Source: Streptomyces rubellomurinus (GTDB lineage Bacteria > Actinomycetota > Actinomycetes > Streptomycetales > Streptomycetaceae). From it: DNA of 13,821 nt. Position 1 is the first letter of the stretch; the number at the start of each line of letters is the position of its first letter. The DNA lies in NCBI RefSeq assembly GCF_000961885.1, contig NZ_JZKH01000141.1, forward strand, positions 1 through 13,821. Reading direction: 5' to 3'. The position numbers were made by a program, and so were the translations under genes. Positions 1-6,040 of this stretch are shown piece by piece. The notes under the pieces were generated by a model. That model did no database searches and was not told where the DNA came from. It saw only the letters and a program-made list of their open reading frames with translations.

Positions 1-384
1 CGGCGGGGCGGCGGGCGGCGCCGAGGAGGCGGTCCGGGCGGGTGTCGGGGTGATGGCCCGGGGCTCCGCGGCGGGGGCCTCCTGGGGGGCCGTCCGGGCC
101 TCGGTGGGGGCACGGGGGGCGGGTTCGGCGGCTGCCGCCGCCAGTGCGGCGTCCAGCCGGGCGGCGACGTCGGCGGGCATCGGCGGGGTCTCGACGTCAC
201 CGAGCAGCGCCTGGACCTCGGTCAGCGCCTCGACGGTCTCGCGGCACTCGGCGCAGCCGTCCAGGTGCCGGCGCAGCGCCTCGGCGGCCTCGGCGGGCTC
301 GACCAGGCCCTCGGCCAGGTCGGCCAGCTCGTCGATCGACGGGTGGGCCCCGGCGGGTTCGGGGGAGGAGAGGGGGGCGCTCAT
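1..384 (-). CDS. Zinc-finger (ZAS) anti-sigma factor, C-terminus cut by window edge
   Basis: The ATG at 384 opens a frame that stays open to base 1, giving 128 visible residues; the rest lies off the left edge. Residues 14-47 carry the usual anti-sigma N-terminal domain: a HPSIDELADLAEG segment followed by H40-x3-C44-x2-C47, the H-x3-C-x2-C motif of ZAS-type anti-sigma factors that bind Zn (or, in some actinomycete relatives, an Fe-S cluster). After about residue 85 the sequence becomes an Ala/Pro-rich linker. The membrane segment usual in this family is not visible and may lie beyond the edge. The gene overlaps the upstream sigma gene by ATGA (384-381), so it is very probably translationally coupled and holds that sigma factor inactive. 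In Streptomyces and Mycobacterium the next genes are thioredoxin reductase and thioredoxin, but these are outside the window. The family call is firm; which signal it senses is not visible. Confidence 0.88.
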   Translation of the reverse strand, partial: MSAPLSSPEPAGAHPSIDELADLAEGLVEPAEAAEALRRHLDGCAECRETVEALTEVQALLGDVETPPMPADVAARLDAALAAAAAEPAPRAPTEARTAPQEAPAAEPRAITPTPARTASSAPPAAPP

Positions 385-1100
385 CGCGGACTCGCGTCTC
401 CTTCCAGAATCGTCCGGCCGGCGTTCGGGCCTGTCCCTGTGACGGTGCGGGGGCCGGTCGGGTTCCCCCGGGCACCGGATCGCGCCGGCGGTGTTCCACG
501 TGGAACATCCGATCCGTCGCCCGGGCCGCCCGGGTCCGCCGGTTCGCGCAGGTGCCGCACCAGCGGCAGCAGCCGGGCCCGGCCGCGGGCGCAGCGGCTC
601 TTGACGGTGCCGACCGGGACGCCCAGCAGCTCGGCGGCCTCGGCGACCGGGTAGCCCTGCATGTCGACCAGGACCAGGGCGGCCCGCTGCTCGGCCGGCA
701 GCTCGGCGAGCGCCGCGGTCAGCTCGCGCCGCACCTCGGCCCGGACCACCGGGGAGTCGGCCGGCTCGGCCGCGCCGACCAGGGTGTCCAGCCGCTGCGG
801 GTCGTCGTCCAGCGGGGTGGTGCGGCGGGTGGCGCCGCGCCGGGCGCGGTCCAGGCAGGCGTTGACCACGATCCGGTGGAGCCAGGTGGTGACCGCCGAG
901 CGGCCCTGGAAGCCGGCGGCGGCGCGGAAGGCGGAGACCAGGGCGTCCTGGAGGGCGTCGGCGGCCTCCTCGCGGTCGCCGAGGGTCCGCAGGGCGACGG
1001 CCCAGAGCCGGTCGCGGTGCCGGTTCACCAGCAGCCCGAAGGCCTCCGGGTCGCCGGCGACGTGCCGGGCGAGCAGCGTCGCGTCGTCGTCGTCCGCCAC
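381..1100 (-). CDS. sigM: ECF RNA polymerase sigma factor, SigM type
   Basis: This is a 239-residue sigma-70 family protein. Sigma-2 spans about residues 5-90, including the DALQDALVSAFR and TTWLHRIVVNACLDRARR segments. Sigma-4 spans about residues 130-185 with LPAEQRAALVLVDMQGYP and a helix-turn-helix at GVPVGTVKSRCARGRARL. The GTG at 1100 was chosen because the conserved sequence starts right after it (MADDDDATLLARHVAGD) and purine-rich GGGGG and GGAGGA stretches precede it. The same frame is open back to 1193, but that would run into the upstream gene. Residues 186-239 form an unusual Gly/Pro-rich tail with no sigma homology, and a parS-like palindrome is embedded in its codons. The stop overlaps the start of the anti-sigma gene (ATGA). 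Synteny with mycobacterial sigM (downstream of mviN, upstream of its anti-sigma gene) supports the name. Note that a different ECF gene also carries the name sigM in S. coelicolor. Confidence 0.9.
   Translation of the reverse strand: MADDDDATLLARHVAGDPEAFGLLVNRHRDRLWAVALRTLGDREEAADALQDALVSAFRAAAGFQGRSAVTTWLHRIVVNACLDRARRGATRRTTPLDDDPQRLDTLVGAAEPADSPVVRAEVRRELTAALAELPAEQRAALVLVDMQGYPVAEAAELLGVPVGTVKSRCARGRARLLPLVRHLREPADPGGPGDGSDVPRGTPPARSGARGNPTGPRTVTGTGPNAGRTILEGDASPR
492..507. promoter_or_regulatory. parS-type ParB binding site inside sigM
   Basis: TGTTCCACGTGGAACA is a perfect 16-bp palindrome. It differs from the common Streptomyces parS core GTTTCACGTGAAAC by one symmetric substitution in each arm (T to C, A to G). 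It lies in the codons for about residues 198-203 of the sigma factor's non-conserved tail, reading D-V-P-R-G-T. ParB/Spo0J binds such sites near the origin to organise chromosome segregation. The match to the family motif is seen directly; binding of this variant is inferred. Confidence 0.75.
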
Positions 1101-1140
1101 CCTTCGACCCCCTTGATCCTCCGTAGGCGCGGACCGTCCG

Positions 1141-3171
1141 TCAGCCGAAGACCTTGACCTCGGCGACGTGGCCGCGGAACTTTCCGTCGCCATCCTTCGG
1201 CAAAGCGGTCAGCCAGATCAAGACGTAACGCGTGGTGATCGGGCTGTCGAGGGTGTAGTCGACGCTGGGGCCGCTCTTCTTGCCGCCCCCGGCGACGGTG
1301 TAGGCGGTCAGCGGCGCCTTCTCCGGGTTGTCCCCCGCCTGGGCGGTGGGAACGCGCAGTTCGGCCGTGGTGGTGCCGACGAACTGGACGCTCACCGAGC
1401 TGACGGACTGCGGCGTGCCGAGGTCGACCAGCAGGCCGGTGCCGTCCCGGAAGCCGCCCGGGGCGAGCTGGTCGTCGTACCCGAAGGTCGGCCAGTCCGT
1501 GCCGGGGTCGCCGTCGATGGTCTTGGGGAGGAGGTAGGCGGAGGACGAGTCGCCCTTCGGGTTGTACGAGAGGGCGGCCTTCGGCTGGATCGGCACCGGG
1601 GTGTGGGCGGTGGCCTTGGCGGCGGTCGGCGCGGAGCTGCTGGTCGAGGACTGCGGGGCGGCGACGGCCTGCCCGTTGTTGCGCAGGTGGTCGACGAACT
1701 GCCAGGAGGCGACGCCGATGGCGCCCAGGGCGACCGTCCAGGCCGTGGCCTTGACGGCCCGTCGCAGCCGCCGCTTGGTGCGGCGGGTGCTGGTCGGGCG
1801 GGAGGAGGCGGGCAGCGGGGCGACCGCCGGGTCGGCGACCCGGGTGGGGTTGGGCGCGGTGGGCAGTGCGTGGGTGTTGTGCCGGGGCGGGGCCGGGAAG
1901 GCGGGCAGCTCCGGCTCGGGCTGGCGGATGCGCGGCATCCGGCCGATCTCCCGGGCGAGTTCCTCCGGGGTGGTGATCGGCTCGGCGTGGTGCGGCGGGT
2001 GGTCGAACAGGGCGCGCGCGGCCAGTTCGGACAGGCCCTTGTGGACCCCGGCGCGGATCTGGTCCGGCGCGGCGTTCTGCAGGCCCTTGGGCAGGCCCTT
2101 CAGGTCGTAGCGGTCCTCGGGGTAGGGCCAGCGGTGGGTGAGCGCGGCGAACAGCAGGGCGCCGATCGCCCGGGTGTCGGCGCGCTGGGCGTCCTCGGCG
2201 GTGTCGTCGGTGGGCAGGCCGCGCAGCGCGGCGTCGACGGCGATGCCGTTGATCCGGTACTGGCCGCTGTCGGTGCGCAGCACGCAGCGCGGGGTGAGCC
2301 GCAGGTGGGCCTGGCCGCGCCGGTGGGCGGCGGCCACCGCGTCGGTGACCTGGCGGACCATCTGGTACGCCTCGTGCGGCTCCATCGGGCCGTTCGCGAG
2401 CAGCCGGGCGAGGTCGGAGGCGTGCGGCAGCCACTCCCGGACGACGTAGGCCAGCTCGCCCTCCTGCACGGCGTCCAGCACCTGGACGAAGCGCGGGTCG
2501 CCGAGCAGGGCGGCGGACTTGGCGGCGGCCAGCACCTTGCGGGCCCGCTGGTGGCCGGAGGCCATCAGGTGGACGCCCACGGCCCGGCGGAGCTTCTCGT
2601 CGACGGCGCGCCAGCTGCTGAAGGTCTCGGTCTGGGAGATGCACTCCTCCAGCCGGTACCGGTGGCCGATCTTGTCGCCGCTGTGCCGCAGCGGGGCGGG
2701 GAGGGTGCGCGGGAGGGTGGCGGTGTCGCGCGGGTCGAGGGTGGGCTGCGGGTCGGTGGGGCGGCGGCGCTCGGCGGCCGGGGCGGTGCCGGCGGGCTTC
2801 TTCCGGGGGGAGCCGGCGGCCAGTTCGGCGGCGATCTCCCGTGCCGAGAGCGGGGCGGTGATCTCCGCGGTCTCCTCGCCGGTGCCGGCCTCCGGCCCGG
2901 CGGCCGCGGCGCTTGCGGCGCCCTTGCCGGCGGCGCCCTTGCCGGCGGCGCCCTTGTCGCCGGCGCTCTTCCCGCCGGCGCGCTTCGCACCGGTCTTCGG
3001 GGAAGCGTTCCCGGGGGCGGGCGAGGCGTCGTCCGGGGAGGCTGCGTCGGCGGCGCCCGGGGTGGTCTTCCCGCCCTCGTCGAGCTCGTCGATCGCCGCG
3101 GCCAGTGCGGCCTCGTCCGCCGCCTCGTCAGCTGCTGACGTGTCGACGACCGCCTTGGTGCCATCAGCCAC
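1141..3171 (-). CDS. Membrane pseudokinase with extracellular discoidin-like domain (MurJ partner)
   Basis: This 676-residue protein (GTG start at 3171) begins with about 160 residues of Ala/Lys/Glu-rich disordered sequence. A Ser/Thr-kinase-like domain follows at about 170-410. It lacks the catalytic set: the VAIK lysine region reads AVGVHLM, the HRDLKPxN loop reads HLRLTPRCVL (289-298) and the DFG position reads NGI (308-310), so it should not phosphorylate. A Pro-rich linker leads to a basic stretch and one membrane segment (about 473-491), then an outside Ser/Thr/Ala linker and a C-terminal beta-rich domain (about 535-676) of galactose-binding/discoidin type, with IDGDPGTDWPT, LLVDLG and AEVKVFG. 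In mycobacteria the same pseudokinase-TM-sugar-binding-like block is fused to the C-terminus of MviN (Rv3910), where it is phosphorylated by PknB and recruits FhaA. Here it is a separate gene directly after murJ. The start is backed by AAGGGGAGG at 3182-3190; an in-frame GTG at 3264 is the alternative. Confidence 0.85.
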   Translation of the reverse strand: MADGTKAVVDTSAADEAADEAALAAAIDELDEGGKTTPGAADAASPDDASPAPGNASPKTGAKRAGGKSAGDKGAAGKGAAGKGAASAAAAGPEAGTGEETAEITAPLSAREIAAELAAGSPRKKPAGTAPAAERRRPTDPQPTLDPRDTATLPRTLPAPLRHSGDKIGHRYRLEECISQTETFSSWRAVDEKLRRAVGVHLMASGHQRARKVLAAAKSAALLGDPRFVQVLDAVQEGELAYVVREWLPHASDLARLLANGPMEPHEAYQMVRQVTDAVAAAHRRGQAHLRLTPRCVLRTDSGQYRINGIAVDAALRGLPTDDTAEDAQRADTRAIGALLFAALTHRWPYPEDRYDLKGLPKGLQNAAPDQIRAGVHKGLSELAARALFDHPPHHAEPITTPEELAREIGRMPRIRQPEPELPAFPAPPRHNTHALPTAPNPTRVADPAVAPLPASSRPTSTRRTKRRLRRAVKATAWTVALGAIGVASWQFVDHLRNNGQAVAAPQSSTSSSAPTAAKATAHTPVPIQPKAALSYNPKGDSSSAYLLPKTIDGDPGTDWPTFGYDDQLAPGGFRDGTGLLVDLGTPQSVSSVSVQFVGTTTAELRVPTAQAGDNPEKAPLTAYTVAGGGKKSGPSVDYTLDSPITTRYVLIWLTALPKDGDGKFRGHVAEVKVFG
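2915..2959. repeat. Three 15-bp tandem repeats in the pseudokinase N-terminus
   Basis: GCGGCGCCCTTGCCG occurs at 2915-2929 and 2930-2944, and with one change (GTCG for GCCG) at 2945-2959. On the minus strand it encodes repeated Gly-Lys-Gly-Ala-Ala in the disordered N-terminal region. Copy number is likely to vary between strains without changing the folded domains. Confidence 0.8.
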
Positions 3172-3466
3172 CGTGGTCCTGCCTCCCCTTGTGTCGCCCC
3201 GGCCTGAGAGAGTCGCTGGAGCGCGCGGGTCGGTGTCCCGGTGCTCCAGGACAATTGTGCCCACTCTTCTCCACCGGGTACGACCGCTGAGGGGGCCGCT
3301 CGGTTGCGTACCGGTGGAGAGATGTGGTGCAGAACCGACACCGGGCCGTCACGGCGCCCGGGTCGGGGGCGGCGGCACAGCACTCGGCCGGACGGGCGGA
3401 GGAGCTGTTCGCTCCGGTTGACGCCCGGTCAAGGGCGCCCGCTCGTCCGGCCGGTCGGTACGGCGG
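3172..3466. other. Intergenic region between murJ and the pseudokinase gene
   Basis: These 295 bases are the widest gap in the left-hand gene series, large enough for a separate promoter for the pseudokinase-sigM-anti-sigma genes. I see two short inverted repeats just after the murJ stop: TTGAC-GCCCG-GTCAA at 3418-3432 and GGAGC-TGTTC-GCTCC at 3401-3415. Either could be an operator or a weak terminator. I found no convincing -35/-10 pair and no GGAAC-type ECF promoter on the minus strand. There is no credible small gene; the open frames here are GC-driven. Confidence 0.5.
3182..3190 (-). promoter_or_regulatory. Ribosome binding site deciding the pseudokinase start
   Basis: On the minus strand this reads AAGGGGAGG, a strong match to the 3' end of 16S rRNA, and sits 10-11 bases before the GTG at 3171-3169. 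The alternative GTG at 3264 has only a closely spaced GGAG before it. This site therefore favours the shorter protein. Confidence 0.6.
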
Positions 3467-5983
3467 TCAGCGGCCCAGGCGGCCGCGGACCATGCCCAGC
3501 ATGGCGTTCAGCTCCTCGATCCGCAGGCGCTTCGCGATGAACGCGAAGACCAGCAGCTGGAGGCCGCCGCCCAGGACGACCGAGAGCACGCTGCCCGGCC
3601 AGCCGCCGAGCACCTGCTGGATCCCCAGGCTGACGCCGAGGCCGACCACGGCGGCCGGGACGCAGGCGGCCGCCAGCCGGCTGTACGTCCGGCCGATCCG
3701 CTTGCTGTCCAGCCCGCCGATCTTCTTCTTCAGCTTCGGCAGGGCCACCGTCACCCCGACGGCGTAGGCCAGGCCGTAGCCGAACGCGATCCCGATCACC
3801 GTCCACTCGGCGGGCAGCAGCACCCAGCACAGCAGGGCGAAGCCGGCCTGGCAGACCGCGACCCAGACGGTGTTGGTGAACGGCGTCCGGGTGTCCTCGT
3901 AGGCGTAGAAGCCACGCAGCATCACGTACTGGGCCGAGTAAGGGATCAGGCCCAGCGCGAAGGCGGAGAGCATCAGGCCGACGTTGGTGGCGGCGTTCAG
4001 GACGGTCGCGTTGCCGCCGACCGCGTAGATCGAACGGCCGATCGCCGGGCCGAGCGCCAGGAACAGGAACGCGGCCGGGACGACCGCCACGGCGGTGGTG
4101 CGCAGGCCGTAGGAGATGTCGTCGCGGACCGCGCCGGCGTCCTCGTCGGCCGCCGCGCGGGACAGCCGGGGGAGCACCGCGCTCATGATCGACACGGTGA
4201 TCACGGCCTGCGGGAGCTGCCAGATCAGCAGCGCGTTGGAGAACGCGGCCAGACCGACACCGCCGTGCCCGGCCGCCGCGGCGGCGTCACCGGCCTTGGT
4301 GGACAGCTGGGTGATCACCAGGTAGCCGGCCTGGTTGGCGAGCACGAAGAAGAAGGTCCACTTCGCCAGCCGGGCGGCCTTGCCGAGGCCGTGGCCGCGC
4401 CAGTCGAAACGCGGCCGGAAGCGGAAGTCGGCCGCCCGCAGGTACGGGATCATCGCCAGCGACTGGACGACCAGGCCGATCAGGGTGCCGATGCCGAGCA
4501 GCCGGACGCCCTCGGGCGAGATGGTCTCGGGGGTGACCTGGGTGCTGCCGAAGCCGCCGAACACCCAGATGTACGCACCGAAGGTGAAGATCACCACGAT
4601 GTTGTTCAGGACCGGGGTCCACATCATCGCGCCGAACCGGCCCCGGGCGTTGAGGACCTGGCCCATCACCACGTGGATGCCCATGAAGAAGATGGTCGGC
4701 AGGCAGTACCGGGCCATCGCCACCGTCGTGTCGGCCCGCTCCGGGGTCGACATCATGTCGTGCGCGATCAGCTGGACCAGCACCGGCGCCCCGAGCACGG
4801 CCAGGAAGACCACGCCCGCGAGCCCGACCATCACCAGGGTGAGCAGCCGGTTCGCGTAGGCGGTGCCGCCGTCCTCGTCGTTCTTCATGCTGCGCACCAG
4901 CTGCGGCACGAAGACCGCGTTCAGCGCGCCGCCGCCGATCAGGATGTACAGCAGGGTCGGCAGGGTGTTCGCCGAGTTGTACGAGTCACCCATCACGCTG
5001 ACGCCGATGGCCGCGGTGATCACCATGGTCCGGACGAAACCGGTGCCGCGGGAGACCAGCGTGCCGGCCGCCATGATCGCGCTGGAGTTCAGCAGGGACG
5101 CGACCTTGCCGCCGCCGGAGGCCGCGGCGGGCTCGGCGGCGGGCGGCGGCCCGGCGGCGCGCTCGGCGGCGCGCTCCTCGGCGAGGTCCGCCAGCGGCTC
5201 GACCGCCGGGGGCACCGCGACGGCGGCCACCTGCATGGTGGCCTCCTCCTCGGAGAGCGGCGGGTCGAACTCGATCGGCGGCACGAAGGGGTGCTGCGCG
5301 TTCGGGCCGCCGTGCGGCGGCTGCGCCGGATGCCCGCCCATCGGCGGCTGCCCCGGATGCCCGCCCATCGGCGGGAGTGGCGCGGGTGGGGCGGCCGGGT
5401 ACGGCGCCGGTCCGGCGGGCGGGGCCGCCGGGGCCATCGGCTGGGCCGGGGCCGGCTGCGGTGCCGGCGGCTGCGCGGCGGCCTGGGGCGGGTGGCCGCC
5501 GAACAGCGCGTCCACCCCGACGTACTCGGTGGTCTCGGTGTCCCAGGCCGAGTGCGCCGGCCCGGGCTCCCACGGCCCCCGCGGCCGCTCGGGGCCGCCC
5601 CACGCGCCGTCGCCGACCGGGGCCTGCTCCTGCTGCCAGCCGGGCTGCGCCGGGGCGTCCCAGCCGGGCTGCACCGGCGGCACCGGGGGCGAGAACGGGG
5701 CCGCGGCCCGGTAGGGCGTCGGCGGCACCGGCGTCGGGTAGCCGCCGCCCTGCGGGGGCAGCTGCGGCGGCACGTCGTACGCGGTGGCCGGCTGCTGCGG
5801 CGCGGCCGGCTGGCCGGCCCGCAGGCCGTAGGGGTCCTGACCGTCCGGCGGGCTCCCGTACGCCTCGGCCGCGTACGGGTCCTGGGCGTAGGTGTCGGCC
5901 ACGTACCAGTCGCCGGAGGGCGACTCGGCGCCCGGCCGGCTCTCGGCGCGGCCCGGCGGCCGCTCCTCGCTGCGCCCGGTCAT
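3467..5983 (-). CDS. murJ: MurJ/MviN lipid II flippase with long Pro/Gln-rich N-terminal tail
   Basis: This 838-residue MOP-superfamily membrane protein should move lipid II across the membrane for peptidoglycan synthesis. The conserved core starts at about residue 293 (KVASLLNSSAIMAAGTLVSR). It shows the MurJ N-terminal signature, with Arg312 and Arg318 in SRGTGFVRTM, corresponding to the two early essential arginines of E. coli MurJ, then LLYILIGGGALNAVFVPQLV, and about 14 hydrophobic segments to the C-terminus. Residues 1-290 are a predicted cytoplasmic low-complexity tail, rich in Pro, Gln, Gly and Tyr, with repeated QPPMGGHPG units. Within it lies an isolated acidic Thr motif, WDTETTEYVGVDALF (147-161). 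The ATG at 5983 follows AGAGG at short spacing. It lies 57 bp downstream of the DUF6049 gene and 295 bp upstream of the pseudokinase gene. Unlike mycobacterial MviN it carries no C-terminal kinase-like domain; that block is the next gene. Confidence 0.95.
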   Translation of the reverse strand: MTGRSEERPPGRAESRPGAESPSGDWYVADTYAQDPYAAEAYGSPPDGQDPYGLRAGQPAAPQQPATAYDVPPQLPPQGGGYPTPVPPTPYRAAAPFSPPVPPVQPGWDAPAQPGWQQEQAPVGDGAWGGPERPRGPWEPGPAHSAWDTETTEYVGVDALFGGHPPQAAAQPPAPQPAPAQPMAPAAPPAGPAPYPAAPPAPLPPMGGHPGQPPMGGHPAQPPHGGPNAQHPFVPPIEFDPPLSEEEATMQVAAVAVPPAVEPLADLAEERAAERAAGPPPAAEPAAASGGGKVASLLNSSAIMAAGTLVSRGTGFVRTMVITAAIGVSVMGDSYNSANTLPTLLYILIGGGALNAVFVPQLVRSMKNDEDGGTAYANRLLTLVMVGLAGVVFLAVLGAPVLVQLIAHDMMSTPERADTTVAMARYCLPTIFFMGIHVVMGQVLNARGRFGAMMWTPVLNNIVVIFTFGAYIWVFGGFGSTQVTPETISPEGVRLLGIGTLIGLVVQSLAMIPYLRAADFRFRPRFDWRGHGLGKAARLAKWTFFFVLANQAGYLVITQLSTKAGDAAAAAGHGGVGLAAFSNALLIWQLPQAVITVSIMSAVLPRLSRAAADEDAGAVRDDISYGLRTTAVAVVPAAFLFLALGPAIGRSIYAVGGNATVLNAATNVGLMLSAFALGLIPYSAQYVMLRGFYAYEDTRTPFTNTVWVAVCQAGFALLCWVLLPAEWTVIGIAFGYGLAYAVGVTVALPKLKKKIGGLDSKRIGRTYSRLAAACVPAAVVGLGVSLGIQQVLGGWPGSVLSVVLGGGLQLLVFAFIAKRLRIEELNAMLGMVRGRLGR
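5328..5374. repeat. 27-bp tandem repeat in the murJ N-terminal tail
   Basis: A 27-bp unit beginning GGATGCCCGCCCATCGGCGG occurs at 5328-5354 and again, 20 bases long before diverging, at 5355-5374. On the minus strand it encodes a repeated PPMGGHP-type nonapeptide, with a third degenerate protein copy (PPHGG) next to it. It lies in the disordered tail, outside the membrane core. Confidence 0.8.
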
Positions 5984-6040
5984 GTCACCTCTTCGCTGTC
6001 GTGGGGGAGGCCGGCCCGGCGTCGCGGGCGGTCGGCGGTA

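Noticed and set aside
197..508. A minus frame starting MFHVEH at the left parS
   Set aside because: Its start is created by the palindrome, it overlaps sigM and the anti-sigma gene in another frame, and it shows no domain.
1101..1193. A longer sigma factor starting at 1193
   Set aside because: The extra 31 residues would be coded inside the 3' end of the pseudokinase gene and the stop gap, are unlike sigma factors, and a conserved start fits the GTG at 1100.
1141..3171. An active serine/threonine kinase
   Set aside because: The ATP-binding lysine, HRD aspartate and DFG aspartate positions are all replaced (AVGVHLM, HLRLTPRCVL, NGI).
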